Shown: one piece after another, positions 1 to 8,314 of the stretch
Layout of the letters: each line of letters starts with the position of its first letter
How positions within the stretch are numbered: position 1 is the first letter of the stretch
Assembly: GCF_900110345.1 (NCBI RefSeq)
Contig: NZ_FODJ01000010.1
Span: 62,001-126,000 of the forward strand
Length of the DNA: 64,000 bases
DNA from: Amphibacillus marinus
Lineage (GTDB): Bacteria; Bacillota; Bacilli; Bacillales; Amphibacillaceae
Direction: 5' to 3'
Notes under the pieces: generated by a model
Databases searched by the model: none
The model's input: only the letters and a program-made list of their open reading frames with translations
What the model was told of the DNA's origin: nothing
Translations under genes and position numbers: made by a program

Positions 1-249
1 TATTAATCTTGTGTTCCGTTTCAAAATCTTTTAAAAAACATTTGGCAGATGCCAGACGTTCTACGCTTGCAATGCTCTTTTTATGAGTCTGATATATAAT
101 TATGACTGATAGTTATTCTTTTGTCAATGTTTTTTTGTATTTTTTTTAGGGGAATTATAGGGATGATGTATTAAAAAATATAGCATATCGGTTCAACTTG
201 TTTACAAGTCGTGCTATAGTTTAAATATGAACGAAACAGGGGGATCATC

Positions 250-1002
250 ATGGATAAAACAATTAAACTAATTGCACTTGACTTAGATGGGACGGTAGCG
301 GGACATGGTCAAAAAGAAGCGAGCCCAGCAACGATAGCAGCGGTGAAACAGGCTCAAGCTCTTGGGGTTGAAGTGGTTATTGCTACTGGCCGTCATCGAT
401 CGACTACCTTACCAATTGCAGACCAGCTTGGTGTAAACTATTTAGTTACACTAAACGGGGGTGAGATTTGGACAAGGGAAGGCAAGCTGTTGCATCGGCA
501 AGCGATTGATCAAGCAACAGTAGAAAAAATTATTGATATTCACAAGCAAAATAATACCTTCTATTGGTTGGTTTCACATGAGCGGATTTATCGTGAACAT
601 TTGCCAGAAAATTATCAAGAACACCAATGGATTAAATTTGGTTTTGATGTTGAGGATGGCCGAGTGCGTGAACAAATGCGCAACCAATTTGCTGAAATGC
701 CTACCATTGAACTTAGTAATTCTAGCCTAACAAATATGGAGTTAAATGCAAAGGGAACGCACAAGGCAGCTGCGATTGCCATACTAATTGAGCAATTAGA
801 TGCGACAATGGAGCAGGTTATGGTAGTAGGAGATAGTTTAAATGATCTGAAAATGATTGAAGCAGCTGGTATTGGCGTGGCGATGGGGAATGGTCAGGAG
901 CTTGTCAAGCAAAAAGCAGACTGGGTAACAAAACCTCTAAATGAAGAGGGAGTAGCACACGCAATTAATTATTTTGTTAACAAAAAAGCAGTCCAGAATT
1001 AA
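250..1002 (+). CDS. Cof-type HAD phosphatase
   Basis: A 250-residue haloacid-dehalogenase hydrolase of the Cof (IIB) type, expected to dephosphorylate small sugar phosphates or cofactors in the cytoplasm. Motif I is DLDGTVAG near residue 11, motif II is IATGR near 44, a lysine (KGTHK) lies near 170, and motif IV is GDSLNDLKM near 195. The length fits the family. A GGGGG ribosome site lies 6 bases before the ATG. It sits upstream of gnd in the same direction but 178 bases away, so it is probably a separate unit. The substrate cannot be read from the sequence. Confidence 0.9.
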   Translation: MDKTIKLIALDLDGTVAGHGQKEASPATIAAVKQAQALGVEVVIATGRHRSTTLPIADQLGVNYLVTLNGGEIWTREGKLLHRQAIDQATVEKIIDIHKQNNTFYWLVSHERIYREHLPENYQEHQWIKFGFDVEDGRVREQMRNQFAEMPTIELSNSSLTNMELNAKGTHKAAAIAILIEQLDATMEQVMVVGDSLNDLKMIEAAGIGVAMGNGQELVKQKADWVTKPLNEEGVAHAINYFVNKKAVQN

Positions 1003-1180
1003 AAATAGTGAATTTTCAAAAAATAAATTGCATCCGTCTCTATTCTAGTATAAGTTTATAGTGGTGGTTTTTTCAAATGAATCTTTTAATATGGTGAGGG
1101 AAAGCTCACTATGTTGCGAAAAGTGTTTTTTCCACGTATGATAGTTAAGAGAATTACATAGATAAAGGAGCTAACTAACT

Positions 1181-2599
1181 ATGTCAAAACAACAATTTGG
1201 TGTTATCGGTTTAGCGGTAATGGGAAAGAACTTAGCGTTAAACGTTGAGAGCAGGGGATACTCTGTTTCTGTATTTAATCGAACTTATCAAAAAACTGAG
1301 GACTTCATAGCGAATGAAGCAAAAGGTAAAAACTTTTTTGCTGCCAAAACGATTGAAGCATTTGTTGAGTCTTTAGAGAAACCGCGTAAAATCATGTTAA
1401 TGGTCCAGGCAGGACCTGCGACAGATGCGACAATTGAAACGTTAAAGCCGTTACTTGATGATGAGGATATTCTGATTGATGGTGGTAATACATTCTTCCA
1501 AGATACAATCCGTCGTAATAAAGAGCTTGATCAATCAGGTATTCACTTTATCGGCACAGGGGTGTCGGGTGGAGAAGAAGGGGCGCTTAAGGGCCCTTCA
1601 ATAATGCCGGGTGGTCAAAAGGCTGCCTATGACCGTGTCGCACCTATTTTTGAAGCTATTTCAGCTAAAGTAAATGGTGATCCGTGTGTGACATATATTG
1701 GTCCTAACGGTGCTGGACATTATGTTAAAATGGTTCACAATGGTATTGAATATGGTGATATGCAACTAATCTGTGAGGCGTACTTTATGTTAAAGCATAT
1801 TTTGGGGCTTTCAGCTGATGAATTACATGAAGTCTTTGCCGATTGGAATCAGGGTGAGCTTGATAGTTACCTTATTGAAATTACTGCTGATATCTTTACT
1901 AAAAAGGATGAAGAAACAGGCAAACCACTTGTTGATGTCATTCTCGATACTGCTGGCCAAAAGGGAACAGGAAAGTGGACAAGCCAAAGCTCACTTGATC
2001 TAGGTGTGCCACTACCCGTGGTAACAGAATCTGTCTTTGCTCGTTTTATTTCAGCAATGAAAGACGAGCGCGTGAAGGCAAGCAAAGTTCTAAATGGTCC
2101 TTCAGCACAGGATTTACCTTATGATGGTGATAAAGATGAGCTGGTTGAAGCGATTCGTCAGGCTTTATATATGAGTAAAATTACTTCATATGCTCAAGGG
2201 TTTGCCCAAATGCGTGCTGCATCTGAAGAATTTGATTGGAATTTAGCTTATGGTGAGATTGCTATGATCTTCAGGGGTGGCTGTATTATCCGTGCCCAAT
2301 TCCTGCAAAAAATTAAAGATGCTTACGATCGTGATCCTAATCTAGCTAATTTAATGTTAGATGAATACTTCAAAGAGATTGTAGAAAAATATCAAGTATC
2401 GTTACGAAAAGTATTGTCGATTGCAATGGAGCGTGGTATTCCTGTGCCAGGATTTGCAAGTGCATTAGCTTATTATGATAGCTACCGTACAGAAACGCTG
2501 CCTGCAAATCTATTACAGGCACAACGTGACTATTTCGGTGCGCACACGTATCAACGTATTGATCGAGAAGGTATTTTCCATACGGAATGGATGTCTTAA
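1181..2599 (+). CDS. gnd: 6-phosphogluconate dehydrogenase (decarboxylating)
   Basis: Oxidises 6-phosphogluconate to ribulose 5-phosphate and CO2, making NADPH in the oxidative pentose phosphate pathway. The protein has 472 residues, full length for the family. The N-terminal Rossmann motif is [15 protein letters not shown], the catalytic segment is [15 protein letters not shown] near residue 183, and the signature [14 protein letters not shown] follows near 253. An AAAGGAG site lies before the ATG. A strong terminator follows at once, and zwf, which supplies the pathway upstream, faces it from the other strand. Confidence 0.97.
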   Translation: MSKQQFGVIGLAVMGKNLALNVESRGYSVSVFNRTYQKTEDFIANEAKGKNFFAAKTIEAFVESLEKPRKIMLMVQAGPATDATIETLKPLLDDEDILIDGGNTFFQDTIRRNKELDQSGIHFIGTGVSGGEEGALKGPSIMPGGQKAAYDRVAPIFEAISAKVNGDPCVTYIGPNGAGHYVKMVHNGIEYGDMQLICEAYFMLKHILGLSADELHEVFADWNQGELDSYLIEITADIFTKKDEETGKPLVDVILDTAGQKGTGKWTSQSSLDLGVPLPVVTESVFARFISAMKDERVKASKVLNGPSAQDLPYDGDKDELVEAIRQALYMSKITSYAQGFAQMRAASEEFDWNLAYGEIAMIFRGGCIIRAQFLQKIKDAYDRDPNLANLMLDEYFKEIVEKYQVSLRKVLSIAMERGIPVPGFASALAYYDSYRTETLPANLLQAQRDYFGAHTYQRIDREGIFHTEWMS

Positions 2600-2608
2600 T
2601 TTAATGAA

Positions 2609-2652
2609 AAAGAATGACAGCTCTTTTATGGAGTGATGTCATTCTTTTTTTT
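2609..2652 (+). terminator. gnd terminator
   Basis: The 11-bp arms AAAGAATGACA (2609-2619) and TGTCATTCTTT (2637-2647) form a hairpin that ends in a T-run, 10 bases after the gnd stop codon. Confidence 0.85.
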
Positions 2653-2690
2653 ATATTTTAGATCCACACTAGCATGTTACCAATAAGAAA

Positions 2691-2728
2691 ACATCGACTT
2701 TTATCAAAAGAAAAAGTCGATGTTTTTT
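2691..2728. terminator. zwf terminator, possibly bidirectional
   Basis: The 12-bp perfect arms ACATCGACTTTT (2691-2702) and AAAAGTCGATGT (2712-2723) lie just past the zwf stop codon. T-rich tails follow on both strands, the better one on the plus strand. Confidence 0.75.
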
Positions 2729-2731
2729 AAA

Positions 2732-4204
2732 TTAATTAATGTCCCACCAGTGAAAACCATCCTTAGCGAGTAATTCATTAGCAGCATCTGGTCCGTTGTC
2801 ACCAGACTTGTAATTTGGAAAATCAGCTTGCTTAGCTGACCAAGCCTGTGAAATAACATCGATAAACTTCCAGGATAGTGCCACTTCATCAGAATGAACA
2901 AAACTTGTTGAATCACCATTTAAACAGTCATTTAATAAAACCTCATACGCCTCAGGACTCTCAATGCCCTCATCTGCTTTATCGTAGTGCATCGTAATCT
3001 GCGTGCTTGTTGTGTCATAGTCTGTTTTTTTAGCATTGAGGTGCATAGTTATGCCTTCATCAGGCTGAACACGGATAATAAGTAAATTGGGATCAATTGT
3101 ATCACCCTTATCTTTGTATAAATTAATCGGTAGATCTTTGAACTGAATAACAATCTCCGTTAATTTCTGCTTCATCCGCTTACCTGTCCGAATATAAAAG
3201 GGAACCCCGACCCAGCGGAAATTATCAATCATAAATTTCCCAGCGACAAACGTTTCGGTGTTAGAATCCGCTTCGACACCATTGCTTTCTCGATAGCTTG
3301 CAGCTTGTTTACCATTTATTTGCCCCTGATCGTACTGACCACGGACAAAATAATCGTCTACATTTGATTCGTCTATTTCACGCAAGCTACGTAAGACCTT
3401 AACCTTTTCGTAACGGACTTCATCTGGATGAAGCTTGGCAGGTGGCTCCATGGCGATTAATGATACCATTTGCAGCATGTGGTTTTGGACCATATCACGA
3501 AGGGCCCCAGAACCATCGTAATAGCGCCCGCGTTCTTCAACACCAAGTACTTCACTTGAAGTAACCTGAACATTAGCGATATATTGATTATTCCAAAGAG
3601 GTTCAAACATGGCATTAGCAAAACGGGCAATTTCAATGTTTTGAACCATTTGCTTGCCGAGGTAATGGTCAATTCGATAGATTTGATCCTCAGTAAAGGC
3701 TTGCCCAATTTGATCATTAAGTTGTTGAGCTGTTTCGTAATTATGGCCAAAAGGCTTTTCAATCACAAGTCGTGACCAGCCTTCATTATCTGTTAATCCT
3801 TGTGACTTTAAGTTAGCTGCAATTGGCCCGAAGAAGTTCGGAGCCATCGCCATGTAGAAAAGACGATTACCTTTAGCTTCATGTTTCTGGTTTAGCTTAT
3901 TAATAAAATCATCCAGCTTTTGATACTCTGATAAGTCTTGGGCATCAAAAGGATTGTAATGAAAATGTGATGCAAATTCATCATGATCAACATGATCATC
4001 CTTAAATGATTCAATTGATTTCTTAACGTTATTACGGAAATCTTCATTTGTAAGTGGTCTTCTCGCTACACCTACAACAGCAAAATGTTGAGATAATTTA
4101 TGGTTGCGATATAGGCGATACAATGAAGGGTATAGCTTTCGGTTGGCAAGATCTCCTGTGGCTCCGAAGATTACAATAACTGCTCTTGGCGTTTCTATTG
4201 ACAT
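2732..4204 (-). CDS. zwf: Glucose-6-phosphate 1-dehydrogenase
   Basis: Converts glucose 6-phosphate to 6-phosphogluconolactone with NADP, the entry step of the oxidative pentose phosphate pathway. The 490-residue length is standard. The nucleotide-binding start is FGATGDLANRK near residue 13; VIEKPFGHN near 148 and the active-site signature RIDHYLGKQMVQN near 178 are intact. A GAGAGGT ribosome site precedes the ATG at a slightly long distance. The gene converges on gnd, the next-but-one enzyme of the pathway. The lactonase gene is not in this window. Confidence 0.97.
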   Translation of the reverse strand: MSIETPRAVIVIFGATGDLANRKLYPSLYRLYRNHKLSQHFAVVGVARRPLTNEDFRNNVKKSIESFKDDHVDHDEFASHFHYNPFDAQDLSEYQKLDDFINKLNQKHEAKGNRLFYMAMAPNFFGPIAANLKSQGLTDNEGWSRLVIEKPFGHNYETAQQLNDQIGQAFTEDQIYRIDHYLGKQMVQNIEIARFANAMFEPLWNNQYIANVQVTSSEVLGVEERGRYYDGSGALRDMVQNHMLQMVSLIAMEPPAKLHPDEVRYEKVKVLRSLREIDESNVDDYFVRGQYDQGQINGKQAASYRESNGVEADSNTETFVAGKFMIDNFRWVGVPFYIRTGKRMKQKLTEIVIQFKDLPINLYKDKGDTIDPNLLIIRVQPDEGITMHLNAKKTDYDTTSTQITMHYDKADEGIESPEAYEVLLNDCLNGDSTSFVHSDEVALSWKFIDVISQAWSAKQADFPNYKSGDNGPDAANELLAKDGFHWWDIN

Positions 4205-4289
4205 GGCAATTTACGACCTCTCTCTTAAAATGAAAAATTCAAAAGGGTTGTTAACTTTTCTTCCATCTTTAACATACCACTTTCGTCAA

Positions 4290-4320
4290 ATATGATAAAC
4301 TGATTTACATTTTATCATAT
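4290..4320. promoter_or_regulatory. Inverted repeat between zwf and the NagD-like gene
   Basis: The perfect 10-bp arms ATATGATAAA (4290-4299) and TTTATCATAT (4311-4320) are separated by 11 bases. They lie in the divergent control region, about 90 bases from both genes. An operator is the simplest reading, but I recognise no known consensus. Confidence 0.4.
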
Positions 4321-4415
4321 AAAAAGTTATAATGCCTTATAGTTTATCTTAACTATATTATCACGTATTCAGAAAATAACAAATAGTTTTACAATTTTAT
4401 TAGGGGGAATCTCGT

Positions 4416-5183
4416 GTGGCAAAATATACAGGATTTTTAATCGATTTGGATGGGACTGTTTATAACGGAACAGAAAAAATTGAAGCGGCCGTTGAATTTG
4501 TATCAAAGCTAAATGAAAAAGGCTACCCTTATTTATTTCTGACAAACAATTCATCGAAAACACCAAAGGCTGTTGCTGATAAATTAACAGCGATGGGGAT
4601 AGTAGCTAAGGAAGAGCATGTTTTTACCTCAAGTATGGCTACGGCAGCTTATGTAGCAGAGCAGAAACCAGATGCTCGCGTCTATGCAATTGGAGAGGAT
4701 GGATTGACAAGTGCTTTAGCTGAAGCGGGTCTTACCTTAACAGATCAAAATATTGAATATGTTGTAATGGGATTAGATCGACAGCTAAGCTATGAGAAAC
4801 TAGCTATTGGTGCGCTTGCAATTCGTAATGGTGCTAAATTTATTGCGACCAATGCCGATGTTGCCTTACCGAGTGAACGAGGATTTTTACCTGGATCAGG
4901 TTCGTTAATTTCGGTTTTAGCCGTGACAACTGGTGTAACACCGACTTATATCGGGAAGCCAGAAGCAATTATTGTCGATCAGGCGATGGAACAGCTCGGC
5001 TCAGAAAAAGCAAATACGTTAATGGTTGGCGATAATTATCAAACTGATATTTTGGCGGGAATACGAGCAGGAATAGACTCCTTACTTGTCCTTTCTGGGG
5101 TTACAAAAGAAACCGAGCTAGAACAGGTTGGTGAAAAACCAACCTTTATGATAAAATCACTATCTGAATGGTCTATCGAATAG
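4416..5183 (+). CDS. yutF: NagD-like HAD phosphatase (YutF type)
   Basis: A 255-residue HAD phosphatase of subclass IIA, the NagD/YutF group, expected to act on small phosphorylated metabolites. Motif I is DLDGTVYNGT near residue 10, motif II is FLTNNSSKTP near 43, and the motif IV region is MVGDNYQTDILAG near 205. The start is GTG at 4416, supported by a TAGGGGG site 7 bases upstream. The YdbC-like gene begins 12 bases after its stop codon, so the two are likely cotranscribed. The natural substrate is not known. Confidence 0.88.
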   Translation: MAKYTGFLIDLDGTVYNGTEKIEAAVEFVSKLNEKGYPYLFLTNNSSKTPKAVADKLTAMGIVAKEEHVFTSSMATAAYVAEQKPDARVYAIGEDGLTSALAEAGLTLTDQNIEYVVMGLDRQLSYEKLAIGALAIRNGAKFIATNADVALPSERGFLPGSGSLISVLAVTTGVTPTYIGKPEAIIVDQAMEQLGSEKANTLMVGDNYQTDILAGIRAGIDSLLVLSGVTKETELEQVGEKPTFMIKSLSEWSIE

Positions 5184-5194
5184 GGGGTAACATA

Positions 5195-5422
5195 ATGGCA
5201 AGCTTGCAATATGAAATTATTAAAACCATTGGTACGTTATCAGAATCCACAACGGGTTGGAAAAAAGAATTGAACCTCATTTCGTGGAACAATCGTGAGC
5301 CTAAGTATGACTTAAGAGATTGGTCATCAGATCATGAGAAGATGGGTAAGGGAATTACCTTATCGACAGATGAAATGTCGAATTTGAAAGAATTATTGGA
5401 ACAAATCAATACCATTTCATGA
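5195..5422 (+). CDS. YdbC/PC4-like nucleic-acid-binding protein
   Basis: A 75-residue protein resembling the bacterial YdbC family, whose fold matches the single-stranded DNA-binding domain of eukaryotic coactivator PC4. The body contains WKKELNLISWNNREPKYDLR and ends in a helical segment typical of the dimer. I chose the ATG at 5195 because a TAGGGGG site lies 7 bases upstream; the frame is open further 5-prime but lacks a better site. It follows the NagD-like gene closely. The role is inferred from the family only. Confidence 0.8.
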   Translation: MASLQYEIIKTIGTLSESTTGWKKELNLISWNNREPKYDLRDWSSDHEKMGKGITLSTDEMSNLKELLEQINTIS

Positions 5423-5490
5423 AAAACTGCTTTATAATGTTGTATTAGTGGGTATATAAAAATGTAGTTGAATTTCGGGAGGTTTACAAA

Positions 5491-5976
5491 ATGTTTAAAA
5501 AACTATTTGGTAAAGAAGAAAAAATTGATAAAGAAGTACTTGTTTCACCTGTTACAGGACAAGTAGTCGATATTACTGAAGTACCTGATCCAACGTTTTC
5601 TGAAAAAATGATGGGTGATGGTATTGCCTTTAAGCCAACGGACGGTACCTTTGTTGCACCGGTTGATGGTGAGGTTGTTAATTTATTTCCAACTTTACAT
5701 GCAATTGGAATTAAATCAAAAGCGGGTGTTGAATACTTAATTCATATTGGACTTGATACGGTTATGCTTGATGGTGAAGGCTTTACTGCTCACGTCAAAC
5801 AAGGCGATCACGTGAAAGCAGGCGATTCGTTAGTAACAGTCGACTTAGATTTTGTTTCACAAAAGGCAAAAACGATCACACCACTAGTCGTGACGAGCCA
5901 AGTTGCTTCATTAGCTAAAAATATTGATCAATCTGTAGTAAAAGGTGAAACAGAAATTTTAACAGTTAATCTTTAG
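5491..5976 (+). CDS. PTS glucose-type EIIA component
   Basis: A single-domain 161-residue IIA protein of the phosphotransferase system, cytoplasmic, passing phosphate from HPr to a IIB domain. The phospho-histidine lies in YLIHIGLDTVMLDG near residue 90, and the partner histidine in FPTLHAIGIKS near 75. The start has a GGGAGG site. Stand-alone EIIA proteins of this kind can serve several sugar permeases; no permease lies beside it. A strong hairpin terminator follows. Confidence 0.93.
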   Translation: MFKKLFGKEEKIDKEVLVSPVTGQVVDITEVPDPTFSEKMMGDGIAFKPTDGTFVAPVDGEVVNLFPTLHAIGIKSKAGVEYLIHIGLDTVMLDGEGFTAHVKQGDHVKAGDSLVTVDLDFVSQKAKTITPLVVTSQVASLAKNIDQSVVKGETEILTVNL

Positions 5977-5981
5977 TATGA

Positions 5982-6023
5982 AAAACGTCGTCTAGCTTGC
6001 ATGACATAGCTAGACGACGTTTT
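5982..6023. terminator. Bidirectional terminator
   Basis: The 15-bp perfect arms AAAACGTCGTCTAGC (5982-5996) and GCTAGACGACGTTTT (6009-6023) lie between the convergent EIIA and MreB-like genes. Confidence 0.9.
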
Positions 6024-6032
6024 ATATTTTAA

Positions 6033-7037
6033 TTAACCAAGCTTCTTAAATTTACTCATTTGTTTAATTGACTCTGCTGTTCCAATTGCTATTGCATTCA
6101 GTGGGTCTTCAGCAAGCCTAACCGGGACTTGCAATTCACCTCTGAGCCATTCTTCCATGCCGCGCAGAAGTGAACCGCCACCAGCAAGGGTAATGCCTTG
6201 ATCTACAATATCACCACTAAGTTCCGGTGGGCAATCCTCAAGTGTTGCATGAATGGTATTGGCAATATTCTCAAGTGATTCTCTTAGCGCTTCTTGAACC
6301 TCAGTTGAAGTCACGGTAATCTCTCGAGGAAGTCCGGATACGAGGTCACGGCCACTGACTTTAATTGAAATGGGTTCATGATCAATAAGGGCATAGCCAA
6401 TTTCTTTCTTAATTCGCTCCGCTGTTTGATAACCGACTAAAACGTTATTACGTTGCCGAATAAAATGGACAATCTCCTCATCCATTTTATCACCTGCAAC
6501 TCGAATGGATCGGGAAGTCACGATACCACCGTATGAGATGATGGCAACCTCACTCGTTCCACCGCCAATGTCAACAATAACACTACTAATTGGTTCACTA
6601 ATGGGCAGACCAGCTCCAATAGCGGCAGCGACGGGTTCTTCAATCAAATGTACTTCTTTAACGCCAAAGCTTTGAACAGCATTTTCAATGGCGCGCTTTT
6701 CTACTGCTGTGCTTCCAGAAGGGGCACAAACAATAACAACCGGTTTTCGTAAAGATAGGCCTAGTTTCTTCCCTACTCGCCGCAGAATTGCTTTAAGCAT
6801 TTGGGCAGCAACGTCGTAGTCTGCAATAACCCCTTCGCGAAGTGGTCTAATTGAAACAATATTCTTTGGCGTCTTGCCAATCATTTCTTTGGCAGCATGT
6901 CCAATCGCGACAAGCTCATTTGTTCGGGTGTCTACAGCAACAACAGATGGCTCATTGAAGACGATCCCTTTCTGCTTCGTGTATACTAAAATGTTTGCTG
7001 TCCCTAAATCTATTCCTATAGCAGTATGACTAAACAT
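6033..7037 (-). CDS. MreB-family cell-shape protein (Mbl/MreBH-like)
   Basis: A 334-residue bacterial actin that forms membrane-bound filaments guiding lateral cell-wall synthesis. Phosphate 1 motif [12 protein letters not shown] is at the N-terminus, the central region has [13 protein letters not shown] near residue 160, and the adenosine motif [14 protein letters not shown] is near 285. I chose the ATG at 7037 because TGGAGG lies just upstream; an in-frame upstream extension lacks a good site. The gene stands alone, not with mreCD, as is usual for Mbl and MreBH paralogues. Which paralogue it is cannot be settled here. Confidence 0.92.
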   Translation of the reverse strand: MFSHTAIGIDLGTANILVYTKQKGIVFNEPSVVAVDTRTNELVAIGHAAKEMIGKTPKNIVSIRPLREGVIADYDVAAQMLKAILRRVGKKLGLSLRKPVVIVCAPSGSTAVEKRAIENAVQSFGVKEVHLIEEPVAAAIGAGLPISEPISSVIVDIGGGTSEVAIISYGGIVTSRSIRVAGDKMDEEIVHFIRQRNNVLVGYQTAERIKKEIGYALIDHEPISIKVSGRDLVSGLPREITVTSTEVQEALRESLENIANTIHATLEDCPPELSGDIVDQGITLAGGGSLLRGMEEWLRGELQVPVRLAEDPLNAIAIGTAESIKQMSKFKKLG

Positions 7038-7109
7038 ATATTGTCCTCCAGTATGTCTAAGTTGTTTTTTAATGTAACAGAGCAAATAGTGTCAAAGGTA
7101 ATGTTTCTT

Positions 7110-7139
7110 AGTATAGCATGTCTTTATTATAGTAGACAA
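7110..7139 (-). promoter_or_regulatory. Promoter of the MreB-like gene
   Basis: On the minus strand TTGTCT (7134-7139) and TATACT (7110-7115) are 18 bases apart, about 70 bases upstream of the start codon. The match to SigA is fair. Confidence 0.5.
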
Positions 7140-7326
7140 AAGTAAAAAGTACCACACACCAATGTTTGGTTATTCGACCACTCCTTCTAGCAAACGAGCA
7201 TATATATCTAGATAAAGCAAGTTTTTTTTATCCGGTTATTTACTGAAAATACCTAGTTATACTAGAGTGTTCACTCAAAATCATTTATAATACGTTAATG
7301 TGGATATTTAGAATAAGGGAGCTTTA

Positions 7327-8037
7327 ATGATGAAAACATTTTTAATTTATGCATATTCTGCAATTTTAGTACTAGGCAGTCTACCACAATTACGTCAAGC
7401 GAAGAAAATTCCCGACCAACCATTTGCTCGGAAAGCAAAAAGCATTTATCGGACTCCAGCAACTGTCTCGCGCAGGGTTATTGAAAAGACGAAGTCAACA
7501 GTAACGGTGAGCGGCCATGAAAAGATTCCTGATCAGCCTGTTTTATTCGTTGCCAATCATCAGGGGATTTTTGATATCCTTGTCTTACTCGCTTATTTAG
7601 ATAAACCAATTGCTTTTATTGCGAAGCGAGAAATTAAACGTATTCCGATTATTAGTAAGTGGATGGAGCAAATCAAATGTGTATTTATCGACCGTTCAAA
7701 TCGGCGCGCAGCAATTAAAGTAATTGACGATGGTGTGGAGAGTATTAAAGCTGGCCAATCAATGGTCATTTTTCCGGAGGGAACAAGAAGTAAAGGAACA
7801 AATGTTCAACCGTTTAAATCAGGTAGCTTACGACTAGGTACACGTGCCGAGGTACCGATTGTACCAATTACTATTAATGGAACCTATAAAATGTTAGAAG
7901 AAGATGGGGGAAGAATTAAAGCAGCTGATATTGAACTGATCGTTGGTGACCCAATATATCCTGAGCAATATCAAGGCATTAAACATAATCAATTAGCTAG
8001 TGATATTCAAGAAATTATTATAAATTCAATTGATTAA
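7327..8037 (+). CDS. plsC: 1-acyl-sn-glycerol-3-phosphate acyltransferase
   Basis: A membrane-associated acyltransferase that adds the second acyl chain to lysophosphatidic acid during phospholipid synthesis. It has 236 residues. The catalytic HX4D box is NHQGIFD near residue 76 and the glycerol-phosphate site is FPEGTRSKG near 149. A hydrophobic N-terminal segment of about 18 residues may anchor it. Two adjacent ATG codons (7327 and 7330) follow a GGGAG site. It is a single gene between the MreB-like gene and a c-di-GMP enzyme. Confidence 0.92.
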   Translation: MMKTFLIYAYSAILVLGSLPQLRQAKKIPDQPFARKAKSIYRTPATVSRRVIEKTKSTVTVSGHEKIPDQPVLFVANHQGIFDILVLLAYLDKPIAFIAKREIKRIPIISKWMEQIKCVFIDRSNRRAAIKVIDDGVESIKAGQSMVIFPEGTRSKGTNVQPFKSGSLRLGTRAEVPIVPITINGTYKMLEEDGGRIKAADIELIVGDPIYPEQYQGIKHNQLASDIQEIIINSID

Positions 8038-8084
8038 TGAATAAACTAAAGACTAAGACATCACTAAATATTAAAAATTGAGTG

Positions 8085-8147
8085 TCCGAACATTTTTCTA
8101 AGCGAAGTATTTACCGAAGTGCTCCGTATTAATGGATAGTGTTCGGA
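8085..8147. repeat. Inverted repeat before the GGDEF-EAL gene
   Basis: TCCGAACA (8085-8092) and TGTTCGGA (8140-8147) are perfect inverted arms separated by 47 bases, in the 277-base gap between plsC and the c-di-GMP enzyme. The rest of the gap is plain AT-rich sequence. The region does not match a c-di-GMP riboswitch. Confidence 0.35.
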
Positions 8148-8314
8148 TTTCCTATCTAATTAAGCTTTGGTCACGCACTCGTTTTATTTTAAAATAGTCC
8201 TAGAAGTATTTCCAGAGATGTTATTGTAAAAAAGATGGCTTTTGTTTAGCAGTAAGTTTAGGTATAATGATGGATAAGAATATACACTAAACACTTCGAT
8301 TAAAAGGTGACGAT

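Noticed and set aside
1-249. Partial gene at the left edge
   Set aside because: No coding frame with family resemblance could be supported; the stretch is AT-rich and most likely the upstream region of the HAD gene.
8041-8314. Possible c-di-GMP riboswitch before the GGDEF-EAL gene
   Set aside because: A GGTCACGCAC-like string is present, but none of the GEMM-I core elements follow.
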